From Bacillota bacterium (lineage in GTDB: Bacteria > Bacillota > Limnochordia > Darwinibacteriales > JAAYFS01), in the NCBI GenBank assembly GCA_012728115.1, contig JAAYFS010000057.1, positions 1 to 32,050 of the forward strand: DNA of 32,050 nt. Direction: 5' to 3'. The position numbers were made by a program, and so were the translations under genes. Of the stretch, positions 7,640-14,558 are shown piece by piece. How positions within the stretch are numbered: position 1 is the first letter of the stretch; every line of letters starts with the position of its first letter. The notes under the pieces are model-generated. The model was not told where the DNA came from and did not search any database. It was given only the letters and a program-made list of their open reading frames with translations.

Positions 7640-8980
7640 ATGGTGCGTAATTTGAATCAAAGCCATTTGGAAATCATTGAGCAAGCTAAAGAGAAAAACG
7701 TGCGATTCATTCAGTTGCATTTCACAGATATTCTAGGAACATTAAAAACAGTTACCATCACAAGCAATTACTTGACCCAAGCTATGGAAGAGGGTGTTTT
7801 ATTCGACGGTTCGTCTATTCAAGGCTTTGCCAGAATTCACGAATCCGATATGTACCTTCACCCTGATTTGAACACCTTTTCTATTCTTCCTTGGGTGGAT
7901 AAAGATGGTGATGTAATTGCTCGATTTATTTGCGACGTTTTCACTCCCCAAGGTGAACCCTTTCAAGGTTGCCCAAGGAATGCTTTAAAAAAAGTAATCG
8001 ATGAGGCAAAAACATTAGGCTATCAACTAATTGCTGGATTGGAACCAGAATTCTTTCTCTTTGAAACTGATGAAAAAGGAAATCCAATTAATATCACTCA
8101 AGACAGAGGAGGATATTTCGACCTTTCTCCAGTTGATAAAGGTGAAGAAGCCCGCAATGACATAGTAAAGGCTCTTGAATTAATGGGTTTTCAGATCGAA
8201 GCCAGCCACCATGAAGTTGCTCCTGGACAACACGAGATAGACTTTCATTTTACCGATGCTCTTACAGCAGCTGATAATATTATGGCTTTCAAGTTTGTTA
8301 CCAAAGCAGTCGCAAAAAAACACAAACTTCATGCCACTTTTATTCCAAAACCGATTCAGGGTGAAAATGGTTCAGGATTACATATCCACCAATCGCTCCA
8401 TCAAGGCGAAAGAAATGTTTTTTACGATCCTGAGGCGGAAGACGGAATTTCTCAAATAGCGAGATTCTATATCGGTGGTTTGCTCAAACATGCGAAAGCA
8501 ATAACTGCGATAACTAACCCTACTGTGAACTCATATAAAAGGCTAGTTCCTGGGTTTGAAGCACCAGTTGATATAACCTGGTCAATCAGAAACCGTAGTT
8601 CATTGATCAGAATACCGTCGGTTCGCAATTCAATTCGTCTTGAATATCGAAGCCCCGATCCGTCAACAAATCCATACCTTGCTTTAGCTTGTATCCTTAA
8701 AGCGGGGCTAACGGGAATTAGGGAGAAAATCGAACCTCCACCCCAAATAAATGAAATCGCCTACGATCTTTCCTTAGTTAATAGAAAAGAACGCGGCATC
8801 GAAATCCTTCCCGATAATCTGCGTGAAGCCTTAGAAGCTTTGTCAGAAGACCATGTGATCCAATCAGCATTAGGTGAACATATATACGAACATTTCATGA
8901 AAGCGAGATTGATCGAATGGGGTGTTTATCGCAATCAGGTTCACCAATGGGAGTTGGAACAATATTTGACTACGTTATAA
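7640..8980 (+). CDS. Glutamine synthetase, type I (second, tandem copy)
   Basis: A second GSI-alpha glutamine synthetase, colinear with its upstream neighbour over its full 446 residues. The catalytic residues are kept: [43 protein letters not shown] and RLEYRSPDP. Differences from copy one include VDITWS for VYVAWS near the nucleotide site, and VRNSIRLEYR where copy one has a Gly- and Thr-bearing loop before the substrate Arg. The start is uncertain: ATG at 7640 has no spaced ribosome site, while AAAGGATGG lies about 10 bases before a TTG at 7652, which would give 442 residues. It probably shares the glnA transcript through the intergenic hairpin. It may be a regulated isozyme or a regulatory partner. 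Confidence 0.92.
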   Translation: MVRNLNQSHLEIIEQAKEKNVRFIQLHFTDILGTLKTVTITSNYLTQAMEEGVLFDGSSIQGFARIHESDMYLHPDLNTFSILPWVDKDGDVIARFICDVFTPQGEPFQGCPRNALKKVIDEAKTLGYQLIAGLEPEFFLFETDEKGNPINITQDRGGYFDLSPVDKGEEARNDIVKALELMGFQIEASHHEVAPGQHEIDFHFTDALTAADNIMAFKFVTKAVAKKHKLHATFIPKPIQGENGSGLHIHQSLHQGERNVFYDPEAEDGISQIARFYIGGLLKHAKAITAITNPTVNSYKRLVPGFEAPVDITWSIRNRSSLIRIPSVRNSIRLEYRSPDPSTNPYLALACILKAGLTGIREKIEPPPQINEIAYDLSLVNRKERGIEILPDNLREALEALSEDHVIQSALGEHIYEHFMKARLIEWGVYRNQVHQWELEQYLTTL

Positions 8981-8994
8981 TAGCCACAATGAAT

Positions 8995-9019
8995 CAGCAG
9001 TCGTTTCAAACGACTGCTG
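8995..9019. terminator. Terminator after the glutamine synthetase pair
   Basis: CAGCAGTCGTTT and AAACGACTGCTG pair perfectly around a single base (a real loop of 3-5 bases). TTCCTATTTCC follows on the plus strand. The hairpin sits between convergent genes, 14 bases after the second glnA stop and 3 bases beyond the methyltransferase stop, so it may serve both. Confidence 0.7.
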
Positions 9020-9022
9020 TTC

Positions 9023-9937
9023 CTATTTCCTCCCAACTACATCTTCACCAAGTTCTTGATAGTTAATTAAACGCTGACGCGCATTTTCTACATAATCTAA
9101 ATTGTTATCTATCCCGATATATCGTCTATTCGTTTTCAAAGCAGCAACACAGGTTGTGCCGCTTCCACAGAAAGGATCGATAATAATATCATTTTCAAAA
9201 GAGTATAATTGGATTAACCTGTATGGTAGTTCCACAGGATATGGGGCGGGATGATTCACTCGTTTAGCTGACTCAGCTTTAAACGCCCAGATACTCTTAG
9301 TGTATTCTAGAAACTCATCACGGGTAATAGTGTTTCTTTTAGTCTTTTCTTTGTTATCAGGTCTTGAAAAAGTTCCTTTAGAAAACACCAAAATATATTC
9401 ATGGACATCTCTTAACACTGGATTAGATGCTGAACGCCAGCTTCCCCAAGCACAAGAACCCCCTGCACTTGCTCCTTTATCCCAGATGATTTCACCACGC
9501 ATTAAAAATCCCAGCTTAATCATGATTTCGGTAATATAGTTGTTCAAAGGTATGTATGGTCTTCTACCGACATTGGCAATATTAATACAAGCTCTTCCGC
9601 CAGGGATGAGAACTCGATAAACCTCTTTCATAACTTCGGTGATTAAAGTCAGGTATTCTTTCAACGATAGATTTTCATCGTATTCTTTACCAACGTTGTA
9701 GGGTGGTGATGTGATCATTAAATGCACGGAGTTATCTGGGATAAAATGAAGGCTACGTGAATCGCCATGCCAAACCTGATCTAAATACTCGTCTGGGAAG
9801 TCGTTGATCTGCTTCCCGTCTACTTTCCCCATTTCGTCAAAATCGTAAAGGCGCCGTCGATAAAACTCTGATGAATCATGGCTCTCTCGTTTCCCAATTC
9901 CAAAGCTACTAGTTTTTGTACTCAATATCTTAGGCAC
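9023..9937 (-). CDS. Site-specific DNA methyltransferase, beta class, orphan
   Basis: S-adenosylmethionine-dependent amino-methyltransferase acting on DNA. The catalytic motif TSPPYN (residues 76-81) comes before the cofactor motif DPFCGSGTT (254-262), which is the beta-class order. An SPPY motif is commonest in N4-cytosine enzymes but also occurs in N6-adenine ones. The central part has variable segments (about 150-230) able to act as target recognition, including the glycine- and tryptophan-rich GGSCAWGSW. No restriction endonuclease or specificity gene lies nearby, so this is a solitary methylase. The frame starts at GTG 9937, but AAAGGGG lies about 8 bases before a TTG at 9925, which is the better-supported start (300 residues). 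Confidence 0.88.
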   Translation of the reverse strand: MPKILSTKTSSFGIGKRESHDSSEFYRRRLYDFDEMGKVDGKQINDFPDEYLDQVWHGDSRSLHFIPDNSVHLMITSPPYNVGKEYDENLSLKEYLTLITEVMKEVYRVLIPGGRACINIANVGRRPYIPLNNYITEIMIKLGFLMRGEIIWDKGASAGGSCAWGSWRSASNPVLRDVHEYILVFSKGTFSRPDNKEKTKRNTITRDEFLEYTKSIWAFKAESAKRVNHPAPYPVELPYRLIQLYSFENDIIIDPFCGSGTTCVAALKTNRRYIGIDNNLDYVENARQRLINYQELGEDVVGRK

Positions 9938-10026
9938 CCCTTTCGAGCTATTCCAAATTCATTCCACAAAGCGGGATATTAGTTTTATGAAACCCAAGAC
10001 TCGCTTTATTTTGGCAGTTTTCCAAA

Positions 10027-10398
10027 CTACTTAATTCTCTCGCCACAATTAGGGCAGTAATTGAAAGCTTGATTTAAAGGTATGGAACAACGAGGACAAA
10101 CCTGCGGAAAGTAATGTCCCTCGCATTGAAGATCCTCTTTGCCAATACTAATTGATTCGCCACGTTCCAACCTTATCCCTATCTCTGTATCGAGTTTACA
10201 AATTCGATTACAACAGCGAGTTTTAATAAAGTACTGCCTATTCCATCGCCATAAGGGGATAAAGAAAAAATGAAAGTAGGTATACCTTTTTATTATTTCG
10301 TAACGCCCGTAGGCTTCACAAATTGGGCAAATAATAGAATTCTCCGTTTTGATTTCTTCTTCCTTAGTGTTGATTCCAAAAATTCCGATGAAGAACAT
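10027..10398 (-). CDS. Small zinc-ribbon protein of unknown function
   Basis: A 123-residue protein with two zinc-binding ends. Near the N-terminus is CPICEAYGRY, and the C-terminus has CPRCSIPLNQAFNYCPNCG, a typical treble-clef or zinc-ribbon pair. A CCNRIC element lies between. The segment FHFFFIPLWRW is very aromatic and hydrophobic and may touch the membrane. The first residues (MFFIGIFGI) are also hydrophobic. The ATG at 10398 has AGGGGTG about 6 bases upstream. It points away from the GntR-ABC operon and may share its intergenic region. Role unknown. Confidence 0.75.
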   Translation of the reverse strand: MFFIGIFGINTKEEEIKTENSIICPICEAYGRYEIIKRYTYFHFFFIPLWRWNRQYFIKTRCCNRICKLDTEIGIRLERGESISIGKEDLQCEGHYFPQVCPRCSIPLNQAFNYCPNCGERIK

Positions 10399-10430
10399 TT
10401 TATCACCCCTAACAATTATTCAAAATTCTA

Positions 10431-10481
10431 TTGACAACACTGTTACTACTGTATATACTCAATATATACAGTAGTAACAGT
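10431..10481 (+). promoter_or_regulatory. Promoter with a 19-bp perfect inverted-repeat operator
   Basis: TTGACA (10431-10436) and TATACT (10454-10459) are 17 bases apart. Overlapping the spacer and -10 is a perfect inverted repeat: ACTGTTACTACTGTATATA (10439-10457), centre CTCAA, then its reverse complement at 10463-10481. GGAGGTG follows at 10489. YtrA-type GntR regulators usually bind such long dyads in front of their own ABC operons, so autorepression is very likely. Confidence 0.85.
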
Positions 10482-10500
10482 TAAACTTGGAGGTGAATTC

Positions 10501-10878
10501 GTGGACATCATTATAAGCCCCACGAGCGGTCAGCCTCTCTATGAACAGATTTCGTCTCAAATCAAAAACATGATTATATCGGGCGAGTTAAAGCCTGGAG
10601 ACGAACTGCCATCAATGCGTTTTTTAGCAAAAGAATTAAAGATAAGTGTCATCACCACTAAGAGGGCTTACGAAGAACTAGAACGAGATGGTTTTATTAT
10701 TACCATTCAAGGAAAAGGTAGCTATGTTGCTGACCAAAATGTCGACTTTATCCGCGACGAACAACTCCGTGTAATTGAAGAACACTTTACTAAAGCAGTA
10801 GATGTTGCCAAAGTAACAGGGATATCTTTAAGAGAATTAACGGAGCTTCTTAGAAAATTGTACCATAAGGGGGATTAA
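10501..10878 (+). CDS. GntR-family transcriptional regulator, YtrA subfamily
   Basis: A 125-residue repressor with an N-terminal winged helix: LYEQISSQIKNMIISGELKPGDELPSM in two parts, then the recognition helix region ISVITTKRAYEELERDGF and the wing GKGSYVA. After residue 75 only a short helical tail remains, the mark of the YtrA subfamily, which controls adjacent ABC transporters. The start is GTG at 10501 with GGAGGTG 7 bases upstream. It is followed after one base by the ABC ATPase, and its own promoter carries the long palindrome it probably binds. The inducer is unknown. In relatives, such operons respond to cell-wall-active antibiotics. Confidence 0.93.
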   Translation: MDIIISPTSGQPLYEQISSQIKNMIISGELKPGDELPSMRFLAKELKISVITTKRAYEELERDGFIITIQGKGSYVADQNVDFIRDEQLRVIEEHFTKAVDVAKVTGISLRELTELLRKLYHKGD

Positions 10879-10879
10879 A

Positions 10880-11728
10880 ATGGAAAATGTCTTAGAGATT
10901 AGGAATCTTACCAAGACTTATAAAGACTTTGTTTTAGATAACTTGAATCTTTGCCTTCCCAAAGGACATATCATGGGCTTCGTAGGGGAAAATGGCGCTG
11001 GGAAAAGCACTACTATTAAACTAATTCTCAATATTATTCATCGGGATCAAGGTGAGATTAAAGTTTTCGGGAAGGATAATCTAGAGTACGAGCAACAAAT
11101 TAAACAAAATATTGGTGTAGTTCTTGATGAAAGCAATTTCCCTGAGAGTTTGAACGGAAAGAACATTAATTCGATCATGAAAAGGATTTATCGAAACTGG
11201 GATGAAAAGCTGTATCTCCACTATTTTAAGAAGTTTTCCTTACCAACAGATAAGGAAATAAAGACTTTTTCACGTGGTATGAAGATGAAATTATCGATTG
11301 CGGTAGCTTTATCGCACAATGCAAAACTCTTAATCTTAGATGAACCTACAAGCGGTCTCGATCCAATCGTTCGCGATGAAATACTCGACATCTTCTTAGA
11401 TTTTATTCAAAACGATGAAAACTCTATCTTTATCTCAACTCATATTACAAGCGATATCGAGAAGATCGCTGATTACATTGCTTTTATCCATAGTGGAAAA
11501 CTGATCCTTGCCGAACAAAAGGACGTTCTCCAAGACACCTATGGGGTGATAAGGTGCAAAACTAGTGAGTTTGAATCGCTCGATAAAACTTATGTTAAAG
11601 GATATCGCAAGAGCAATTTTGGGGTAGAGGCATTAGTTAAAAAGCCAAATTTAAAGACACAATTACCGATCGAGCCCGCCTCGATCGAGGATATCATGTT
11701 ATTTACCATTAGGGGGGCAAAGCAATGA
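10880..11728 (+). CDS. ABC transporter ATP-binding protein (YtrB/BcrA type)
   Basis: Cytoplasmic ATPase of a drug- or peptide-type ABC-2 exporter. It has Walker A GENGAGKST (about residues 37-45) and Walker B LLILDEP followed by the D-loop TSGLDP. The signature is FSRGM rather than LSGGQ, a change common in the YtrB and BcrA group. The H-loop is in ISTHITSDIEKI. About 70 residues follow the core, as in bacitracin-type ATPases. It starts one base after the regulator and overlaps the permease by 4 bases (ATGA), so the three genes are translated together. Confidence 0.93.
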   Translation: MENVLEIRNLTKTYKDFVLDNLNLCLPKGHIMGFVGENGAGKSTTIKLILNIIHRDQGEIKVFGKDNLEYEQQIKQNIGVVLDESNFPESLNGKNINSIMKRIYRNWDEKLYLHYFKKFSLPTDKEIKTFSRGMKMKLSIAVALSHNAKLLILDEPTSGLDPIVRDEILDIFLDFIQNDENSIFISTHITSDIEKIADYIAFIHSGKLILAEQKDVLQDTYGVIRCKTSEFESLDKTYVKGYRKSNFGVEALVKKPNLKTQLPIEPASIEDIMLFTIRGAKQ

Positions 11729-12348
11729 AAGGATTAATCCTAAAAGATCTCTATACGCTTAAACAGCAAGGGCGGATAACGTTGTTGCTAGCGGCTTTTT
11801 ACCTTCTGTACTCGTTCATGACCAATAACCCAGGAATGTTCAGTATTTTAATTATAGTAATTTCACTTTTGTTACCCTTAACATCGGTTGCTTATGATGA
11901 ACACTGTCGCTGGGATAGATATGCGCTTTCGATGCCCGTTTCTCGTCGCACTATAGTAGTCAGTAAGTACCTCTTGTCAGTTGGTTTAACTATTCTGGCT
12001 ACCATCATCGTCCTAATAGCAAATGTGGTTTTTGTATCCTATTTTAATCTAGGAGACCTGGATGCAACAATTGCTGGCTCATTAGGTGTCTGCATGGCAG
12101 CTCTCGTCTTTAATGCAGTCCTCTTCCCATTGTTATTTAAATTTGGCGTTCAAAAAGCAAGAATCCTCCTTATGATCGTTGGGTTTATTCCGCTATTGGT
12201 TGTGGTTTTAGGCTCAAAATATTTCAACATTGATTTGTCAGGTGTTGATTTCGAAAGAATTATTTACTTTATTCCTATCATTGTCCTGGTCCTTCTTGTA
12301 GGTTCACTTCTACTGTCAATTAAGGTTTACCAAAAGAAAGAGTTCTAA
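11725..12348 (+). CDS. ABC-2 type permease
   Basis: A 207-residue membrane protein that begins MKGLILKDLYTLKQQ, the cytoplasmic amphipathic start typical of small ABC-2 permeases. About six hydrophobic segments follow (roughly 18-32, 37-57, 80-103, 113-135, 142-160, 175-198). The segment DEHCRWDRYALSMPVSRRTIVVSKY between the second and third is the conserved loop of this family. It overlaps the ATPase gene by ATGA and ends just before a strong terminator. Substrate unknown; YtrA-type context suggests defence against an envelope-active compound. Confidence 0.88.
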   Translation: MKGLILKDLYTLKQQGRITLLLAAFYLLYSFMTNNPGMFSILIIVISLLLPLTSVAYDEHCRWDRYALSMPVSRRTIVVSKYLLSVGLTILATIIVLIANVVFVSYFNLGDLDATIAGSLGVCMAALVFNAVLFPLLFKFGVQKARILLMIVGFIPLLVVVLGSKYFNIDLSGVDFERIIYFIPIIVLVLLVGSLLLSIKVYQKKEF

Positions 12349-12352
12349 GAAT

Positions 12353-12378
12353 AAAGGGCGTATTCGAAAACGCCCTTT
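12353..12378 (+). terminator. Terminator of the GntR-ABC operon
   Basis: AAAGGGCGT and ACGCCCTTT form a strong stem, followed by AATTTTTTTC. It lies 5 bases after the permease stop and 9 bases from the converging PNPOx-like gene. Confidence 0.92.
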
Positions 12379-12386
12379 AATTTTTT

Positions 12387-12842
12387 TCAAGAACTATTTC
12401 TACTCCATTTTTGTTTAATGTCTTTTCCACCGAGACGATCAACGAAAACCGCCTCAGTTGTATCTATTTTAATTAACTTTACATCATCTTGATGTTCCCA
12501 AGGGCAGAGTTCTTCCGCCATCTCATATAAATGGTTGTTAGGTTCTGCCACTTTTGCCCTTCCAAAGAATTGAACACCTTTAACTTCATGAAAATCGTTT
12601 TCAAATGGGGTCGAAACCAATAAGCATACCTGATCATTCGCAGCTAAGTTTTCAAACTTGGTACCTCCGCGTGAATGAATATAGATATTTAACTCTGAAT
12701 CAATAAAGAATTTTACAGGGCTTACATGTACGCCACCTGGTCCAGAAGTTCCTAAATAACCTGTGTCACGCTCTTGGGCAAAGGCAAGGATAGCGTTTTC
12801 AAGCTCTGTTTGGGATAATGTCGCTTGAATCACTGTAGACAT
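12387..12842 (-). CDS. Pyridoxamine 5'-phosphate oxidase-like flavin split-barrel protein
   Basis: A 151-residue single-domain protein of the FMN-binding split-barrel fold. The pattern of beta strands GYLGTSGPGGVHVSPVKFF, LNIYIHSRGGTKFENL and VCLLVSTP is typical of the PNPOx-like group that reduces or senses small molecules with FMN or F420. It lacks the C-terminal extension of true PdxH enzymes, so vitamin B6 synthesis is not implied. The ATG at 12842 follows GGAAGG. It is a single gene with its own promoter, convergent to the ABC operon. Confidence 0.8.
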   Translation of the reverse strand: MSTVIQATLSQTELENAILAFAQERDTGYLGTSGPGGVHVSPVKFFIDSELNIYIHSRGGTKFENLAANDQVCLLVSTPFENDFHEVKGVQFFGRAKVAEPNNHLYEMAEELCPWEHQDDVKLIKIDTTEAVFVDRLGGKDIKQKWSRNSS

Positions 12843-12891
12843 AGTTAACCTTCCTTTCCTACTTTTGAGATTAGCATGCCCAGTAAAATGA

Positions 12892-12920
12892 AAAATATCT
12901 TAGTCCCTTTAGGATGTAAA
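12892..12920 (-). promoter_or_regulatory. Putative promoter of the PNPOx-like gene
   Basis: On the minus strand TTTACA (12915-12920) and TATTTT (12892-12897) are 17 bases apart, about 50 bases before the start codon. Each hexamer has one or two changes from consensus. Confidence 0.5.
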
Positions 12921-12987
12921 ACGCCTTGTTTCTGGAATGGTAACGCTTCAATACGGTCAAAATAGGAAAAGAAAAGGAGGGCAGATT

Positions 12988-13350
12988 ATGACAAAATCTC
13001 CGAATAAAATTAAAGATTGGCTCGAACAACAAAAGAATAGAGTGATAAAAATCAGTAAAGAAGAAAATGGCGATTTTGATTCCGCTAAGATGAAATTGAA
13101 GGATGTAGATTTTGTGCGACATCAGGATACTGAGGATTACCTTTCTGCTCAATCCCTCGTACTTTTGGGAGAAGGAACAATTGAAACTGATTTTGGCAAC
13201 GAAGAATTGCCTTCTCAAACATTTGAGATAGCGCTCACCGATAGTTGGTTTAGTGCTATCGATGAACGTGGCTTGCATCTTCGTACCGAGCGAGGAAATT
13301 ATGAGATTGAACTTGAACTAAATCCATATGAAACGAACGATAGCCCCTAG
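12988..13350 (+). CDS. Hypothetical protein
   Basis: A 120-residue soluble protein with no family I recognise. The frame is open further upstream, but AAAAGGAGGG stands 7 bases before ATG 12988, which fixes the start. The N-terminal third is charged and helical (IKDWLEQQKNRVIKISKEENGDF). The rest alternates hydrophobic strands such as SLVLLGEGTIE, FEIALTDSWFSAID and YEIELELNPYE, suggesting a small beta-rich domain. A minus-strand frame overlaps it but has no ribosome site. It ends inside its own terminator hairpin. Its neighbours give no clear functional clue. Confidence 0.75.
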   Translation: MTKSPNKIKDWLEQQKNRVIKISKEENGDFDSAKMKLKDVDFVRHQDTEDYLSAQSLVLLGEGTIETDFGNEELPSQTFEIALTDSWFSAIDERGLHLRTERGNYEIELELNPYETNDSP

Positions 13351-13376
13351 GCATAATATTTACCCCTAGGGACTAT
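13340..13376 (+). terminator. Terminator of the hypothetical gene
   Basis: ATAGCCCCTAGG pairs with CCTAGGGACTAT with one C-A mismatch, followed by ATCTTTT. The left arm includes the stop codon at 13348-13350. The CCCCTAGG core resembles the operator in front of the next gene, which may be chance. Confidence 0.7.
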
Positions 13377-13425
13377 ATCTTTTAAACAATAATTTCCCTT
13401 AGAACCAATCGGGTAAAGGAATATT

Positions 13426-14172
13426 CTACGCAACCCTTGCTCCTTCACTTACGGAAGAACTATTGGAAATGCTCAGCAAATCGAACGGACAGGCTTCGAC
13501 ACATTTACCGCAACGGATGCAATTTTCATTATCAAACTGATTAGAAGTTGAGAAGTTCTTGTATGGAGTAAGTTCCATCGGACATACTTTGGCACATTTA
13601 CCGCATAGCTTGCAAAGTTCCCGATTGGAAACGGTAACTTTAAGATCGATTCGATTGGCAACTCCCGATAGCTTGCCTAATTTGTACGATAATTTCTCAA
13701 CGGTCCCCATCGGGCAGAAGCTACACCATGTGCGTGGGCGAATGACTACCGCTAATGCCCCACCTACAACAAAAACCATTAAGTAAGCCGCCACAAAGAT
13801 GAAGCCTAAACGTTCCCAGAATTGAATGGTTCCCCATAGCCTTGCTACTACTAGTAAGCGCCTGGTCATGTTATAACCAAAGAATGCAAAAAAGGCGGAT
13901 ACAAATAAAGGAGATTTTAAGAATCCTGGTATATTCCGATTCTTACTAACTCGACCAAGAACATAATCAAATAGACTACCATGAGAGCAAATATTACCAC
14001 ACCAGAACCTACCTCTCATGAAAGACATCACTATTAATGTCAACATAATTGGTAATACCAATAGACCGAGCCAAGGAAACCACAGACCACCGAGCGCCAC
14101 CAAGATGGTGAAAGGCCAAGTATACCTCTGTAACGAAGTTATTCCACGTTTAGTACTTGATGCGGAAGACAT
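13426..14172 (-). CDS. Membrane polyferredoxin, NapH/CcoG-like 4Fe-4S protein
   Basis: A 248-residue integral membrane iron-sulfur protein. About four hydrophobic segments lie at 18-50, 86-105 and 122-144. Cysteine pairs are CGNIC (C58, C62) and CSFCP (C150, C153), typical of the NapH, NosR and CcoG group. Two soluble 4Fe-4S motifs follow: CKLCGKCAKVCP (187-198) and CIRCGKCVEACP (218-229). Such proteins carry electrons between the membrane and cytoplasm or help to reduce metals for cofactor insertion. No Nap, Nos or cytochrome oxidase genes are near. The operator in its promoter suggests control by copper or reactive sulfur. The ATG at 14172 has GGAGGG 6 bases upstream. Confidence 0.85.
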   Translation of the reverse strand: MSSASSTKRGITSLQRYTWPFTILVALGGLWFPWLGLLVLPIMLTLIVMSFMRGRFWCGNICSHGSLFDYVLGRVSKNRNIPGFLKSPLFVSAFFAFFGYNMTRRLLVVARLWGTIQFWERLGFIFVAAYLMVFVVGGALAVVIRPRTWCSFCPMGTVEKLSYKLGKLSGVANRIDLKVTVSNRELCKLCGKCAKVCPMELTPYKNFSTSNQFDNENCIRCGKCVEACPFDLLSISNSSSVSEGARVA

Positions 14173-14197
14173 CTAAAACCCTCCTATACATTCTTTT

Positions 14198-14214
14198 ATA
14201 CCCCCTAGGGGTAT
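14198..14214 (-). promoter_or_regulatory. CsoR/CstR-like operator
   Basis: ATACCCCCTAGGGGTAT is almost a perfect palindrome and fits the C/G-run operators bound by CsoR-family repressors (copper-sensing CsoR, persulfide-sensing CstR). It covers the first transcribed bases of the polyferredoxin gene, right after its -10. No CsoR-family gene is in the window, so the regulator must lie elsewhere. Confidence 0.65.
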
Positions 14215-14221
14215 TGAGATA

Positions 14222-14250
14222 ATAATAGCATATTACCGATCACCATGCAA
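14222..14250 (-). promoter_or_regulatory. Promoter of the polyferredoxin gene
   Basis: On the minus strand TTGCAT (14245-14250) and TATTAT (14222-14227) are exactly 17 bases apart. The predicted start of transcription, near 14215, touches the operator. Confidence 0.7.
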
Positions 14251-14282
14251 GTGTGACTGCTCATACTTTAACTGAAAAGAAA

Positions 14283-14322
14283 AGCCCTCAAAATGATTGT
14301 ACTTGACATCATTTTGAGGGCT
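14283..14322. terminator. Strong hairpin with T-runs on both sides
   Basis: AGCCCTCAAAATGAT and ATCATTTTGAGGGCT form a perfect 15-base-pair stem with a 10-base loop. CTGTTTTT follows on the plus strand and TTTTCTTTTC on the minus strand. It is a second terminator behind the tRNA gene and also insulates the polyferredoxin promoter. Confidence 0.8.
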
Positions 14323-14345
14323 CTGTTTTTCGCCGATATAAGACA

Positions 14346-14375
14346 AGCCTTCCGCAAGTTATTTTGCAGAAGGCT
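14346..14375 (-). terminator. Terminator of tRNA-Arg
   Basis: On the minus strand AGCCTTCTGCAA pairs with TTGCGGAAGGCT (one G-U pair), followed by TGTCTTA. It starts 18 bases after the tRNA 3' end. Confidence 0.75.
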
Positions 14376-14392
14376 ACAACACGCATTTTAAA

Positions 14393-14468
14393 TGGCGGCC
14401 CTGGCAGGAATCGAACCTGCGGCACACGGTTTAGGAAACCGTTGCTCTATCCCCTGAGCTACAGGGCC
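14393..14468 (-). tRNA. tRNA-Arg (anticodon CCT)
   Basis: A full cloverleaf of 76 bases with CCA encoded. The acceptor arms are GGCCCTG and CAGGGCC, with G as discriminator. The D arm is GCTCAGGGGATAGAGC, the anticodon arm is ACGGTTTCCTAAACCGT with CCT in the loop, and the T arm is GCAGGTTCGATTCCTGC. It decodes AGG. Two hairpin terminators follow it. Confidence 0.97.
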
Positions 14469-14517
14469 ATTATTACTCTCAGTTTATCATAATTATGATG
14501 AGAATTCAATAAGAAAG

Positions 14518-14541
14518 AAGGATAGCAAATTCGCTATCCTT
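14518..14541 (-). terminator. Terminator of the solute-binding protein gene
   Basis: On the minus strand AAGGATAGC and GCTATCCTT form a 9-base-pair stem followed by CTTTCTTATT, 17 bases after the stop codon. Confidence 0.8.
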
Positions 14542-14558
14542 CCTAATCCCCCGAATTT

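Noticed and set aside
12871-13278. Open frame of 135 codons on the minus strand
   Set aside because: It overlaps the plus-strand gene at 12988-13350, which has a strong ribosome site and terminator. The minus frame has a poor start region and a composition unlike a folded protein.
13340-13376. CCCCTAGG/CCTAGGGA pair as a second CsoR-type operator
   Set aside because: It forms a terminator stem over the stop codon of the hypothetical gene, is not next to a promoter and lacks the flanking ATA/TAT symmetry of the real site at 14198.
14393-14468. tRNA-Arg as attachment site of a mobile element
   Set aside because: No integrase, direct repeat of the tRNA end or phage-like gene is visible on either side.
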